Assembly (NCBI RefSeq): GCF_023715785.1
Contig: NZ_JAMBOX010000004.1
Coordinates: 1 to 64,000, forward strand
DNA from: Neobacillus niacini
GTDB lineage: Bacteria > Bacillota > Bacilli > Bacillales > Cytobacillaceae
Direction of reading: 5' to 3'
Length of the DNA stretch: 64,000 bases
In this document: in pieces, positions 48,341 to 57,836 of the stretch
Layout: each line of letters begins with the position of its first letter
Numbering within the stretch: the stretch's first letter is position 1
The notes under the pieces: model-generated
What the model was told of the DNA's origin: nothing
The model's database searches: none
The model's input: the letters and a program-made list of their open reading frames with translations, nothing else
Position numbers and translations under genes: made by a program

Positions 48341-48610
48341 CTATTTAAGATACTTGGCCCAACACACGTCCAAGGTTATAAAGCAATGCCGGCTTGAGTT
48401 TTCTGTGCTGTAGCCAATCCGATTGATGGCCTCTTTAATTACTCCCAGGTTGCATATTTCATCGTCATACTCGATTTCCGTAAATTGTCCGCTGAAATCG
48501 GCCTTTACATCACGGACCCCATCCAGTTTTTTGACTGTTTGTTCGATTCGTTTTTCGCAGGAGGTGCAGGTCATATCAAAAACCTTAAGTTTTGTCTGTC
48601 TCATGCTCAT
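48341..48610 (-). CDS. Small heavy-metal-associated (HMA) domain protein
   Basis: An 89-residue protein from ATG 48610 with GGGAGGG upstream. The HMA/CopZ-like fold has the metal site MTCTSCEKRIEQ and the pattern KKLDGVRDVKADFSG, NRIGYS. The final 15 residues (HCFITLDVCWAKYLK) contain two additional Cys and do not look like the usual end of a CopZ protein. It precedes the PCYCGC gene by 106 nt on the same strand and may handle copper or another thiophilic metal for this locus. Confidence 0.8.
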   Translation of the reverse strand: MSMRQTKLKVFDMTCTSCEKRIEQTVKKLDGVRDVKADFSGQFTEIEYDDEICNLGVIKEAINRIGYSTENSSRHCFITLDVCWAKYLK

Positions 48611-48871
48611 AGTGAACCCTCCCTTTACTCTTTTTGTTCCTTTCTGATGAGTAAAGTATAAGGATTTCATATGTTGACGGTATGAAGAAATATTGTAAGG
48701 AAGTGAACATTTTGTGGGCATAATTTTGCAATTAAATGAATGAGTTTTTTACTATTAAGGCTCCTGTGTCCTAACTATTCGATGAAAAAAATTCTGCTTG
48801 TCACCCGTACTATTTCCGTGTGTTTCCGCTTAAAGATGTATCAATAAGTACATCTTTGGGAGTGGCTGCGT

Positions 48872-49756
48872 ATGAATATAGATGGAGTATTTTCGGGTGG
48901 CGGCATCAAAGGGTTTGCTCTCATAGGCGCTTTAGAGGAAATAGAAAAAAGAGGATTTCAGTTTGTCAGGTTAGCTGGAACGAGTGCCGGTTCCATCATT
49001 GCAGCACTAATCGTCGCCGGATATACCAGCAAAGAAATTTATCAAATGATGGATGAGGTAGACTTAAAAGATCTGCTAGATTCAAGGAAGACTTTCATTC
49101 CCTTTAAATTTGCAAAATGGTTGCTGTTGTATTGGCGATTGGGCCTTTATAAGGGGAATGAACTTGAAAAATGGCTAAGAGGCAAATTGGCAGACAAGGG
49201 ACTGCGAAACTTTTCCGATTTACCGGCTAACACCTTACGTGTAATTGGGTCGGACCTCTCTAATGGGCAAATGATGGTTTTTCCTGATGATTTGGTGAAA
49301 TACGGCATAACGCCAGGAACATTCTCGATTGCAAAGGCCATCCGAATCAGCTGCAGCATCCCTTATTTTTTTGAACCTGTGAAGATGCGCTCGCAGGATG
49401 GTACCAATATTTTGGTGGATGGAGGAGTACTAAGCAACTTCCCGATGTGGCTGTTTGACCAGGAAAACGTTAAAAAGCTTAGGCCTATCCTTGGAATTAA
49501 GCTAAGTTCCAGTGAGTATGAGCATGAAAAACATAAAATCGATAATGCCATAGAACTTTTTGGTGCCCTATTCGAAACAATGAAGGACGCCCATGATTCA
49601 AGGTATATTTCGAAAAAACATGCACAAAACATTATTTTTATCCCCGCAGAAGGGATTATGCCGATTGAGTTCAATTTGACTGAGGAAAAGAAGAAGGCAT
49701 TATTGGAGCTCGGCAGAAACCAAGCCAAGAAGTTTTTGGATCGCTGGGGATATTAA
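48872..49756 (+). CDS. yqhO: Patatin-like phospholipase (YqhO)
   Basis: A 294-residue patatin-family serine acyl hydrolase. The oxyanion loop GGGIKGFAL, nucleophile motif GTSAG and catalytic Asp in VDGGVLSNFP are intact. No signal peptide or membrane segment, so it is cytoplasmic or peripheral. ATG follows GGGAGTGG. In B. subtilis yqhO is also a neighbour of yqhP and yqhQ. Physiological substrate unknown. Confidence 0.92.
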   Translation: MNIDGVFSGGGIKGFALIGALEEIEKRGFQFVRLAGTSAGSIIAALIVAGYTSKEIYQMMDEVDLKDLLDSRKTFIPFKFAKWLLLYWRLGLYKGNELEKWLRGKLADKGLRNFSDLPANTLRVIGSDLSNGQMMVFPDDLVKYGITPGTFSIAKAIRISCSIPYFFEPVKMRSQDGTNILVDGGVLSNFPMWLFDQENVKKLRPILGIKLSSSEYEHEKHKIDNAIELFGALFETMKDAHDSRYISKKHAQNIIFIPAEGIMPIEFNLTEEKKKALLELGRNQAKKFLDRWGY

Positions 49757-49767
49757 GCTTAAACATA

Positions 49768-49801
49768 AAAAATCGAGCGGCTAGAAAGACGCTCGATTTT
49801 T
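49768..49801. terminator. Bidirectional terminator between yqhO and yqhP
   Basis: AAAATCGAGCG and CGCTCGATTTT pair across a short loop between the convergent genes, with A and T runs at either end. It overlaps the yqhP stop codon. Confidence 0.85.
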
Positions 49802-50170
49802 CTTTTTCCCTTTTTTTCCATCGATAACCGTCAGGTGAGCAGGAGGCTTCTTTTTGGCTTTGGTTTTCTTCAATGTAGACAATGTACCAAGAGCGGAACC
49901 TTTTATATTCGTTTCTCCACCCTTATGCTGCAATCGTTTCTTTGACCTTTTGGCTGCTTTGAGAAATGCCCGCTGCTCTCTTTTTTGAGGGCTCGAATTT
50001 GAAAATTTCCGAACAACGAAAAAAATAATCAAGCCAATTACGGCGAAGACAAAGATATTCTGTATAAACTCAGCAGGATTAGTTGTAAATTTAGTAAAAA
50101 TGCCTAATAACGCGAGAATAATCAGTCCCGCAACAACAATTGTGGATGTTCGATATTTCAAGAAAGCCAC
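49781..50170 (-). CDS. yqhP: YqhP-like membrane protein (SA1362 family)
   Basis: A 129-residue protein with two hydrophobic segments (TIVVAGLIILALLGIFTKF and IFVFAVIGLIIFFVVRKF) and a strongly basic C-terminal half (KAAKRSKKRLQHKG, KKTKAKKKPPAHL). Size, topology and location between yqhO and yqhQ identify YqhP. Function unknown. Confidence 0.85.
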   Translation of the reverse strand: MAFLKYRTSTIVVAGLIILALLGIFTKFTTNPAEFIQNIFVFAVIGLIIFFVVRKFSNSSPQKREQRAFLKAAKRSKKRLQHKGGETNIKGSALGTLSTLKKTKAKKKPPAHLTVIDGKKGKKKNRASF

Positions 50171-50227
50171 CTCCCTAAGAGCATCATAAGCATTTTTTTC
50201 TTCTTTTAAACACTTAAAAGGGAAGAT

Positions 50228-51172
50228 TTAGACAATTTCTTCTGTTTTGATGATTCTAGACGTTTCCTCTTCTCTTCTAAGCAATTCTTTAAAGGAAAGA
50301 ATCGCCACCTCCACCTGTTCATCATTTGGTTCCTTGGTCGTTAACAACTGAAGCCAAAGCCCTGGAATACCCAAATATTTTAGTATGGGTATATCCCTTA
50401 ATTTGTTCGTGAATTGCAGAATTTCAAAAGCAATTCCAAGCACAACTGGGATTAACAAAAGCCGATCGACGATTCGTAACCATAGCGGACTTGTCGGCAC
50501 AAGCAAATAGATAAACATTCCTACAATGACAGTAAACAGAATGAAACTGCTGCCGCATCGATAGTGGAGCCGGGAATGGGCTTGCACATTTGCTACGGTC
50601 AACTCCGCACCTGATTCATAGGTATTAATTACTTTATGCTCAGCGCCATGATATTGAAACACCCTTTTTATTAGAGGTGTCAATGACACAAAATAAATAT
50701 AGGAAAGCAGCAAGATTAGCTTGAAGGTACTTTCTACCATTACCTGCGCAAAGTCTGACGGAAAAATCGGTTTTGTTAATTCTGCCAGAAAAACAGGTAT
50801 TAACGTAAAAGCGAATTTCCCAAAAAGAAATGAAATGACCCCGATTACGGCGACTCCAAGGTACATTGTTAATTTGGAGACTTCTTGCTTCTTAAGCGTG
50901 TCATCCTCTTTAGGGTCGAGGTCAAATCGTTCAGTGGAGAAGTTCAGATGCTTGGATCCGTTTGCACTCGCTTCGATGATGGCGATGATTCCACGAATAA
51001 ACGGGATTTTTTTCAACATAGTTAACGAGGGCTTGCTTTTTCGCGGCAAATGGAAATATTCGACAGAATGGTCTTTTCTGCGAATCGCAGTAACATAATG
51101 ATGCTTACCGCCAAACATTACCCCTTCCACTACTGCTTGACCGCCATAAACCGGTTTTTCTAAATTTGACAT
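50228..51172 (-). CDS. yqhQ: DUF1385 membrane protein YqhQ
   Basis: A 314-residue integral membrane protein from ATG 51172. The N-terminal YGGQAVVEGVMFGGKHHYVT and central FQYHGAEHKVINTYESG are signatures of DUF1385, with four to five hydrophobic segments. The start codon has only a weak upstream purine stretch (AGGTTGG). Function unknown; conserved in spore-formers. Confidence 0.92.
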   Translation of the reverse strand: MSNLEKPVYGGQAVVEGVMFGGKHHYVTAIRRKDHSVEYFHLPRKSKPSLTMLKKIPFIRGIIAIIEASANGSKHLNFSTERFDLDPKEDDTLKKQEVSKLTMYLGVAVIGVISFLFGKFAFTLIPVFLAELTKPIFPSDFAQVMVESTFKLILLLSYIYFVSLTPLIKRVFQYHGAEHKVINTYESGAELTVANVQAHSRLHYRCGSSFILFTVIVGMFIYLLVPTSPLWLRIVDRLLLIPVVLGIAFEILQFTNKLRDIPILKYLGIPGLWLQLLTTKEPNDEQVEVAILSFKELLRREEETSRIIKTEEIV

Positions 51173-51414
51173 GTAGGATAACACCAACCTATAACATAGT
51201 TGCACAATAAAGAATATGATTCATCTGAATGTACTTATCTGTATTCTACTAGAAAAATGAAAAAACCTCTAGAAGATGGCTTAAGATTTCCATTTATTTT
51301 AGGAAATTTTTTAACATGCAAGGCAATGGTAATACTTGGACATACTAAGAGTGGCATTTATTCAACAGCACCATCAGGAATCATACAGAATAAATTCAGC
51401 AGGAGGTCATCATT

Positions 51415-51912
51415 ATGACAAAAGAGCATGAAATGGGAAACTATCCAAAACCAATGCCCATGCCATTAATGGTCTTCTGGACAGGACTATTTGGAGGCCT
51501 GTTTTGGAGTACAATTGGTTTTATGGCATACTATTTTCATTTTACTGAAATTCGGCCTAACGTTCTTCTTGAACCATGGCTGCTTGGAAAGTGGAAATTT
51601 GGCTGGCAAGGAACACTCGTTTCGATACTCATACTCGGAATTCTGTCGATTGCCGTTGCGTTTGTATATTATGCATTATTAAAAAAGTATAGCAGCTGGT
51701 GGTTCGGACTCGGATATGGAATCCTCTTGTTCTTGGTCGTGTTCTTTTTAATCAATCCACTTTTTCCGGGGATAAAACCAATAGCTGATTTAAGCCGGAA
51801 TACCATCATTACCTCCGTTTGTCTCTATAGCATCTATGGAATCTTCATTGGCTACTCGATCAGCTACGAATATCAAAATAAAAAAATGGAAGAAAAAGAG
51901 GCCGCGACCTAA
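51415..51912 (+). CDS. yqhR: YqhR-like membrane protein
   Basis: A 165-residue protein with four membrane segments (MVFWTGLFGGLFWSTIGFMAY, TLVSILILGILSIAVAFVYY, GILLFLVVFFLINPLF, ITSVCLYSIYGIFIGY). ATG at 51415 follows AGGAGG. Position between yqhQ and yqhT matches B. subtilis YqhR. Function unknown. No yqhS (type II 3-dehydroquinase) gene is found next to it, unlike B. subtilis. Confidence 0.87.
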   Translation: MTKEHEMGNYPKPMPMPLMVFWTGLFGGLFWSTIGFMAYYFHFTEIRPNVLLEPWLLGKWKFGWQGTLVSILILGILSIAVAFVYYALLKKYSSWWFGLGYGILLFLVVFFLINPLFPGIKPIADLSRNTIITSVCLYSIYGIFIGYSISYEYQNKKMEEKEAAT

Positions 51913-51990
51913 GTTGTTATTAGTAGGCTGCAGAAGGTTGTGATAAAATATTTCTGTCTAGGCATGGAGGAGAAAAGGAGAGTTGAAACG

Positions 51991-53052
51991 ATGACGAAGT
52001 TGGAAAAGTTGCGTAATAGTTTTACTGAAAATGGAATTGATGGATTGCTAATCACCAGTCCATATAACCGCCGATACGTATCAAACTTTACCGGCAGTTC
52101 AGGAGTTGTTTTAATCAGCGCTGAAAAAGCAATGTTTATTACAGATTTCCGTTATATTGAACAAGCAAAAAAGCAGTGTGAAGGATTTGAAATCATTAAA
52201 TTTAACGATTCTATTCCGAAAGAAGTAGCAGAACTATCGAAACAACTGGGCATTCAAAAGCTGGGATTTGAAGAGGATCATCTCACATACTCTTCTTTTA
52301 CAGTATATGATAACGAAACAGAAGCTGAACTTGTTCCGATTTCTGGAGTAATTGAAAAGTTACGCTTGATAAAGACTGAAGCAGAGATTAAGATATTAAA
52401 GGAAGCGGCGGATATTGCCGATGCTGCGTTTAAGCACATCTTGGATTTTATTCGCCCAGGAAAAACAGAACTTGAAGTTTCCAATGAGCTGGAATTCTTT
52501 ATGAGAAAAGCGGGTGCTGTTTCCTCATCCTTTGATACGATCGTTGCTTCCGGATACCGCTCTGCCCTTCCTCATGGAGTGGCAAGCGATAAGGTCATTG
52601 AGGCAGGAGATTTCGTTACACTAGATTATGGCGCTTATTATAAAGGATATGTTTCCGATATCACGAGAACGGTTGCCGTCGGGACTCCTGATGCAAAACT
52701 GAAGGACATTTATGATATTGTCCTTGAAGCACAGCTTCGCGGCGTGGCCGGAATCAAACCTGGCCTTACAGGAAAGCAAGCCGATGCCCTAACAAGAAAC
52801 TACATAACTGAAAAAGGGTACGGTGAATTCTTCGGACATTCAACCGGGCATGGAATTGGGTTAGAGGTTCATGAGGGCCCAGCGCTTTCATTTAAATCAG
52901 ATATGGTGTTGGAGCCAGGAATGGTTGTTACTTGTGAACCGGGAATTTATATACCGGGCCTTGGTGGTGTTCGAATTGAGGATGATCTGCTGATTACGAA
53001 TGACCATAACGAAACACTGACTCATTCAACAAAGGAACTCATTATTTTGTAA
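51991..53052 (+). CDS. yqhT: Xaa-Pro aminopeptidase family metallopeptidase
   Basis: M24-family peptidase of 353 residues from ATG 51991 (AAAGGAG upstream; the longer frame from 51940 includes that site). The creatinase-like N-terminal domain is followed by the pita-bread domain with metal ligands in [39 protein letters not shown] and RIEDDLLI. It cleaves Xaa-Pro N-termini of peptides. It lies 22 nt upstream of efp, the common Bacillus pairing. Confidence 0.94.
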   Translation: MTKLEKLRNSFTENGIDGLLITSPYNRRYVSNFTGSSGVVLISAEKAMFITDFRYIEQAKKQCEGFEIIKFNDSIPKEVAELSKQLGIQKLGFEEDHLTYSSFTVYDNETEAELVPISGVIEKLRLIKTEAEIKILKEAADIADAAFKHILDFIRPGKTELEVSNELEFFMRKAGAVSSSFDTIVASGYRSALPHGVASDKVIEAGDFVTLDYGAYYKGYVSDITRTVAVGTPDAKLKDIYDIVLEAQLRGVAGIKPGLTGKQADALTRNYITEKGYGEFFGHSTGHGIGLEVHEGPALSFKSDMVLEPGMVVTCEPGIYIPGLGGVRIEDDLLITNDHNETLTHSTKELIIL

Positions 53053-53074
53053 AGAACTTAGGAGGATATGTTAC

Positions 53075-53632
53075 ATGATTTCTGTTAATGATTTTCGTAC
53101 AGGGTTAACAATCGAAGTCGACGGCGGCATTTGGCGCGTCATGGATTTCCAACACGTAAAACCGGGTAAAGGTGCGGCATTTGTCCGTTCCAAACTGCGC
53201 AACCTTCGTAATGGAGCAATTCAGGAAAAAACATTCCGTGCCGGTGAAAAAGTGGAAAAAGCGCAAATTGATAACCGGAAAATGCAATATCTTTATGCAA
53301 GTGGCGACCAACACGTCTTTATGGATATGGATTCCTACGAGCAGGTTGAACTTCCGGCAAGCAGTATTGAATATGAACTAAAATTCTTGAAAGAGAATAT
53401 GGAAGTCCATATTATGATGTTTGGCCATGAAACTCTTGGTGTTGAATTGCCAACAACAGTTGTACTTGAAGTGACAGAAACTGAACCAGGGATAAAAGGG
53501 GATACTGCATCCGGCGGTTCCAAGCCAGCCACTCTTGAGACAGGTCTTGTCGTTCAAGTCCCATTCTTCATCAACCAGGGGGACAAACTCATTATTAATA
53601 CGGCCGAAGGTTCTTACGTATCCAGAGCGTAA
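53075..53632 (+). CDS. efp: Elongation factor P
   Basis: A 185-residue translation factor that rescues ribosomes stalled at polyproline. The KOW-like domain ends in the loop VKPGKGAAF, with Lys32 the site that is modified in Bacillus, and two OB domains follow, ending [23 protein letters not shown] precedes the ATG. Last gene of yqhT-efp, with a strong terminator. Confidence 0.97.
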   Translation: MISVNDFRTGLTIEVDGGIWRVMDFQHVKPGKGAAFVRSKLRNLRNGAIQEKTFRAGEKVEKAQIDNRKMQYLYASGDQHVFMDMDSYEQVELPASSIEYELKFLKENMEVHIMMFGHETLGVELPTTVVLEVTETEPGIKGDTASGGSKPATLETGLVVQVPFFINQGDKLIINTAEGSYVSRA

Positions 53633-53640
53633 TAATTTTA

Positions 53641-53678
53641 AAAAGCCTTATAACTGAACTCGGTTATAAGGCTTTTTT
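53641..53678 (+). terminator. Terminator after efp
   Basis: AAAAGCCTTATAAC and GTTATAAGGCTTTT form a long perfect stem followed by T4, 8 nt after the efp stop. Confidence 0.9.
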
Positions 53679-53689
53679 TCACATTAATC

Positions 53690-54130
53690 ATTTACCTGCC
53701 AGGATGTTAACGCTATTGCGCAGGTCCTCGAGTTCCTTAATGTTACTTCTGCTATTTGATTTCATTTGGCTACTTCAAGAATCGGAATGGAGAACTGTCT
53801 TGAAAAGTAGAGGCTTAAGGCACCGATAATAACAAGTGTCAAAACCCCGCTGGCAATAATACTTTTATTGATCGATGTTTTAAAATTTTGGTCCTCTTCG
53901 GTAAGCAGTACAGAATTATATTGGCCAATATCGACCTGCGAAGGATTTTGCACACTTCTTCGCCACTGATGTCAGGCAGCATTAAATCAAGGATTACAAG
54001 GGAAATTGGATTCCTCTTAAAAAGTTCGAATCCCCTTTAAACCGGTCCCGGCACAATGAACCTGATAGCTTTCCTTTTCCAAATATGCTGTAATAACACC
54101 GGATACACTTTGTTCATCTTAGATTAATAA
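53690..54130 (-). pseudogene. Remnant of a two-component system (response regulator and sensor kinase)
   Basis: The minus strand holds pieces of two genes in shifting frames. Upstream (about 54130-53940) are response-regulator receiver fragments, GVITAYLEKESYQVHCAGTG and ISLVILDLMLPDISGEEVCK, with the phospho-Asp in ILDLMLPD, but a stop and frameshifts break them. Directly after comes part of a histidine kinase (53953-53762): an extracytoplasmic piece (VDIGQYNSVLLTEEDQNF), a membrane helix and the start of a HAMP domain, then decayed sequence to about 53690. The DNA-binding and kinase domains are missing, so a deletion joined the two genes. Confidence 0.8.
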
Positions 54131-54209
54131 AAGGTGGTTCAAACCTCTCACCCAGTTCTTTTACAAGGTTATTTATAAATTAGTATACTAGGTAAAGATA
54201 ATGTAAAAG

Positions 54210-54241
54210 CGAAAAAAGGCTGACAATTATGTGTCAGCCTT
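54210..54241 (-). terminator. Terminator after copA
   Basis: AAGGCTGACA and TGTCAGCCTT pair perfectly over a 6-nt loop and are followed by T6 on the minus strand. Confidence 0.88.
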
Positions 54242-54252
54242 CAAAACATGTT

Positions 54253-56667
54253 TTATAGTTTTACCTTTTGCAGTCTAAGGGCATTGAGGACAACGGAAAC
54301 TGAGCTAAAGGCCATTGCTGCACCGGCAACCCACGGAGCTAGGAATCCAAAGAATGCAATAGGAATACCGAGCGAATTGTAGCCCAGGGCCCAGAACAGG
54401 TTTTGTTTAATATTGGTGATGGTTTTCTTGCTCATATAGATGGCATCGGCGATTGCTTCTAAATCGCCGCGGATTAGCGTAATATCCGCCGCTTCCATCG
54501 CCACATCGGTCCCTGTCCCGATTGCCATGCCGATATCGGCCACCGCCAGCGCCGGGGCGTCATTAATGCCATCCCCAACCATCGCTACCTTCTTGCCTTG
54601 TGCTTGAAGCTTTTTGATTTCGTCCGCCTTACCCTCCGGCAGCACTTCGACAATGACATGGTCAATCCCGGCTTGGGCAGCAATTGCTTTGGCCGTTTGC
54701 CCATTATCACCGGTAATCATGATGACATCAAGCCCCATTTTTTTAAGGCGGTCTATCGCGGTTCTTGATGTTTCTTTAATGGTATCGGCGACAGCGACAG
54801 TTCCGGCATACTGCCCATTAACGGCTGCCAGCATCGCGGTTTTCCCTGCACGCTCTAATTCATCCATTTTGCCAAAGGCATTCGCGATTGAAATATTATA
54901 TTTATTCATTAATTTTCTAGTCCCAACAAGGACTTCCTGTTTATCAATAATGGCTCTAATCCCGAATCCAGGAATCGCTTCGAATTCAGTCGGCTTCTTT
55001 AGAGATATCCCCTTTTCCTTTATCCCTTGTACAATTGCCTGTGCCAGGGGATGCTCGGATTGCTTTTCAGCAGAACCAACTAACGTCAAGAATTCTTCCT
55101 CAGTCAATGATTCGCTTGTCAGCACATCCGTTAATACCGGTGTTCCATTTGTAACGGTACCGGTTTTATCCAACACAACCGTAGAAATTCGGTGGGTCAT
55201 TTCAAGATGCTCGCCGCCTTTAAACAAGATGCCGAATTCTGCCGACCGGCCGGAACCCGCCATAATTGAAGTAGGCGTTGCAAGCCCCAGGGCACAAGGA
55301 CAGGCGATGACAAGCACGGCAATCATTTTTTCCAATGCTTCCGGGAAGTTGCCAGGCTCAGTCCACACATACCAAACAATAAAGGTAAGAACAGCAATGC
55401 CGACAACGATTGGGACAAAAACTCCGGAGATTTTGTCAGCCAGACGCTGAATCGGCGCTTTTGAGCCTTGCGCTTCCTCAACGACTTTAATGATTTGTGC
55501 CAATGCTGTATCTCTGCCGACCTTTGTGGCTTCGACTTTTAGGAACCCATTCTTATTAAGTGTTGCACCAATGACTTCGTCACCGATCTTTTTATCAACC
55601 GGGACACTTTCCCCTGTCAGCATCGATTCATCAATTGCGGATTGTCCCTCGATGATCATCCCGTCCACAGGGATTTTTTCACCTGGTTTAATATAAAGAA
55701 TATCGCCAACAATGACTTCTTCAATCGGGACTTCCATTTCTATTCCGTTGCGATTGACGGTGGCCGTCTTGGCCTGCAAACCCATGAGTTTCTTAATCGC
55801 TTCCGAGGACCGCCCTTTCGCTCTGGCTTCGAACAGTTTGCCTAACAGAATCAATGTAATCAAAACGGCGCTTGTCTCATAATATAGCTCGACCATATGA
55901 GCACTCTTGCCAAGCGACATCACTGATAAATATAAGCTGTAAAAATAAGCTGCCGAAGTGCCTAGGGCCACAAGGACGTCCATATTGGCGCTTTTGTTTT
56001 TCAATGTTTTAAAGGCCCCGATATAAAATTGTCCACCGATGATGAACTGAACAGGGGTTGCCAGAGCCAACTGGACCCATGGATTCTTGAACGCATCCGG
56101 CACCCAAATAAATTGAGTAAGTGAGAAGTGTCCGACCATTGCCCACAACAACGGGAACGAAAGAATTGCGGCAAAAATAAACTTTTTCGTTTGTTTTTCA
56201 ATTTCTTTTTGGCGATGGTCTGCCGTATCCTTAGATTCTTCTTTAAGGTGTGCCCCATAACCGAGGTTTTCCACTTTTTTGATAATATCACCGGCTGAAA
56301 GTGCAGAACTGTTAAACTCAACTGTTGCTTTTTCCAATGCCAGGTTGACATTGGCCTTGACCACGCCATCGAGTTTATTAAGCCCCTTTTCAATTCTGGC
56401 TGAACAAGCCGCACAAGTCATCCCGGTAATATCAAACTCAGCTTTCTCAGTTACTACATAATAGCCCAGGTCCTTGATTTTTTTTTCAATATCTTCGACT
56501 TTGATTTGGGCCGGGTCATATTTAATGGCCGATTTCTCCAAGGCCAGATTGACAGTCGCCGACTCAACACCAGACAATTTGTTTAGCCCTTTTTCAATCC
56601 GGGCGGCACAAGCGGCACAGGTCATGCCAGAAATTTGCAAACTCGTTTCTTTCAAAGTTTGACTCAT
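54253..56667 (-). CDS. copA: Copper-exporting P-type ATPase
   Basis: P1B-ATPase of 804 residues from ATG 56667. Two N-terminal HMA domains carry CxxC sites ([15 protein letters not shown] at about 15 and [15 protein letters not shown] at about 83). The membrane site is [10 protein letters not shown], the phosphorylated Asp is in DKTGTVTNG, the hinge is [11 protein letters not shown], and YNSLGIP is in the last helices, all typical of Cu(I) exporters. copZ lies 63 nt upstream on the same strand; a CsoR-like site precedes both. Confidence 0.96.
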   Translation of the reverse strand: MSQTLKETSLQISGMTCAACAARIEKGLNKLSGVESATVNLALEKSAIKYDPAQIKVEDIEKKIKDLGYYVVTEKAEFDITGMTCAACSARIEKGLNKLDGVVKANVNLALEKATVEFNSSALSAGDIIKKVENLGYGAHLKEESKDTADHRQKEIEKQTKKFIFAAILSFPLLWAMVGHFSLTQFIWVPDAFKNPWVQLALATPVQFIIGGQFYIGAFKTLKNKSANMDVLVALGTSAAYFYSLYLSVMSLGKSAHMVELYYETSAVLITLILLGKLFEARAKGRSSEAIKKLMGLQAKTATVNRNGIEMEVPIEEVIVGDILYIKPGEKIPVDGMIIEGQSAIDESMLTGESVPVDKKIGDEVIGATLNKNGFLKVEATKVGRDTALAQIIKVVEEAQGSKAPIQRLADKISGVFVPIVVGIAVLTFIVWYVWTEPGNFPEALEKMIAVLVIACPCALGLATPTSIMAGSGRSAEFGILFKGGEHLEMTHRISTVVLDKTGTVTNGTPVLTDVLTSESLTEEEFLTLVGSAEKQSEHPLAQAIVQGIKEKGISLKKPTEFEAIPGFGIRAIIDKQEVLVGTRKLMNKYNISIANAFGKMDELERAGKTAMLAAVNGQYAGTVAVADTIKETSRTAIDRLKKMGLDVIMITGDNGQTAKAIAAQAGIDHVIVEVLPEGKADEIKKLQAQGKKVAMVGDGINDAPALAVADIGMAIGTGTDVAMEAADITLIRGDLEAIADAIYMSKKTITNIKQNLFWALGYNSLGIPIAFFGFLAPWVAGAAMAFSSVSVVLNALRLQKVKL

Positions 56668-56730
56668 ACAAGCCAACTCCTCATAGATTGGTTATATTAT
56701 TTTTCCAAGGAATCAGCAGTTTAACGGAAT

Positions 56731-56937
56731 TTATACAACATCGTAGCCTTGGTCATCGATGGTTTCTTTGATTCGATCGAGACTGACCTGCTGCGGGTTA
56801 AACTCCACGTCAACTGTTGCTGCATCCAGGTTTACTTTTACAGTACTGACTCCCTCAAGGACGCCGACACTGCCCTCCACCGCTTTCACACAATGGCCGC
56901 AAGACATTCCTTTTACGTTTAAGGTTACCTTTTCCAT
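56731..56937 (-). CDS. copZ: Copper chaperone CopZ
   Basis: A 68-residue HMA protein with the Cu(I) site GMSCGHCVKAVEG and the fold pattern VNLDAATVDVEF. It delivers copper to CopA. First gene of copZ-copA; the start follows GGAAAGG. Confidence 0.96.
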   Translation of the reverse strand: MEKVTLNVKGMSCGHCVKAVEGSVGVLEGVSTVKVNLDAATVDVEFNPQQVSLDRIKETIDDQGYDVV

Positions 56938-56994
56938 TCCAATCTTTCCTTTCGTGTAGAAGTTTGTTTTATATTGGTTACACTCTTATCCTAC

Positions 56995-57013
56995 TATACC
57001 CCCCTATCCTATG
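56995..57013. promoter_or_regulatory. Possible CsoR operator upstream of copZ
   Basis: CTATACCCCCCTATCCTATG, 58 nt before the copZ start, resembles CsoR sites (TACCCC-rich half followed by an imperfect GGGGTA half). A further AGGGGTATG lies at 57064-57072. No csoR gene is in the window. Confidence 0.4.
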
Positions 57014-57241
57014 TAAAGGGAATAATTCCCGCTTTTCATTATTTCAAAAAATATTCACATGTTTAGGGGTATGTTTGTTTGAAGCGTAGCATAACGAAAT
57101 GAAGACGGTTTGAAGATTGCCGACTTTTCATATTTTAGACAAATTCTATGATAGTTCTTTTACACAAAATAATATTTTCATATGGTCTTCATATTTTAGC
57201 GGTATGCTGAAATCAGATCTTAAAGAAAGAAGTCATGACAT

Positions 57242-57500
57242 ATGAAAAAGCTGGCAGTTGGTTTGTTTAGTGCCGCCATGATACTGGGAGCGGGAACAGC
57301 TGTTTTTGCCGCAGGAAACAGCGGAAAATGGGAATGGGTTGAGCTTTGAGGAAATGTTGCCATTTATGCAAAAAATGCATCCTGATTTCTCAAATAGTGA
57401 ATTAAATGAAATGTACAAGGCTTGCCATGGCGAAGGCGGGATGATGAGCGAAACGAACGCTGTGAATGTTGAAGGTGAAAGTAAGATGAATAGTTTTTGA
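57242..57500 (+). pseudogene. Frameshifted small secreted protein gene
   Basis: An ATG at 57242 begins a clear signal peptide (MKKLAVGLFSAAMILGAGTA then VFAA), but this frame stops at 57348. The +1 frame, open from 57306, continues with NGLSFEEMLPFMQKMHPDFS, then SNSELNEMYKACHGEGG and a stop at 57500. Together they look like one secreted protein of about 85 residues broken by a single-base change near 57300-57340. Sequencing error cannot be excluded. Function unknown. Confidence 0.7.
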
Positions 57501-57516
57501 TTAAGGTAACAAAGTT

Positions 57517-57559
57517 AAAAAGCCAAGAACAACGGGAGACCGATTGCTCTTGGCTTTTA
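57517..57559. terminator. Hairpin after the frameshifted secreted-protein gene
   Basis: AAAAGCCAAGA and TCTTGGCTTTT form a perfect stem with a 20-nt loop, with a T-rich 3' side, 17 nt after the last reading frame stop. Confidence 0.65.
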
Positions 57560-57600
57560 CAATTCTGCAGTGATCCCTGCCTAAATGCACGTTTGATAAA

Positions 57601-57795
57601 GTCTATTAGACAAAAACACCTTGAATAGAGGCAAAGTGTCTTTTAAAGCCGTTCTATTAGACAACATTCGTTGGAACAACGTTGAAAGTGTCTTTTAGAA
57701 CGCCTCTATTAGACAAAATCCACCGCTCCAATCAACAAAAGTCTTTTACAACCGCTCTATTAGACAACTAGCACGTCCACATCGGCCAAAATGTC
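57601..57795. repeat. Second array of the 51-52 bp repeat (about 3.7 copies)
   Basis: The word CTATTAGACA recurs at 57603, 57654, 57706 and 57757, spaced 51, 52 and 51 nt, each preceded by GTCTTTTA-type sequence. This is the same dyad and period as the array at 6939-7166, with different intervening bases. It again fills the gap between two convergent genes. Confidence 0.8.
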
Positions 57796-57828
57796 TTTAA
57801 AAAAGAGGGTGGAGAATCTCCACTCTCA
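57795..57828 (-). terminator. Terminator after nrdJ
   Basis: GAGAGTGGAG and CTCCACCCTC form a stem with one mismatch just past the nrdJ stop, followed by T6 on the minus strand. Confidence 0.8.
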
Positions 57829-57836
57829 TCTAATTC

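Noticed and set aside
54614..55450. 278-codon open frame antisense to copA
   Set aside because: Shadow of the copA coding strand; the protein is Ser/Pro-rich without recognisable domains.
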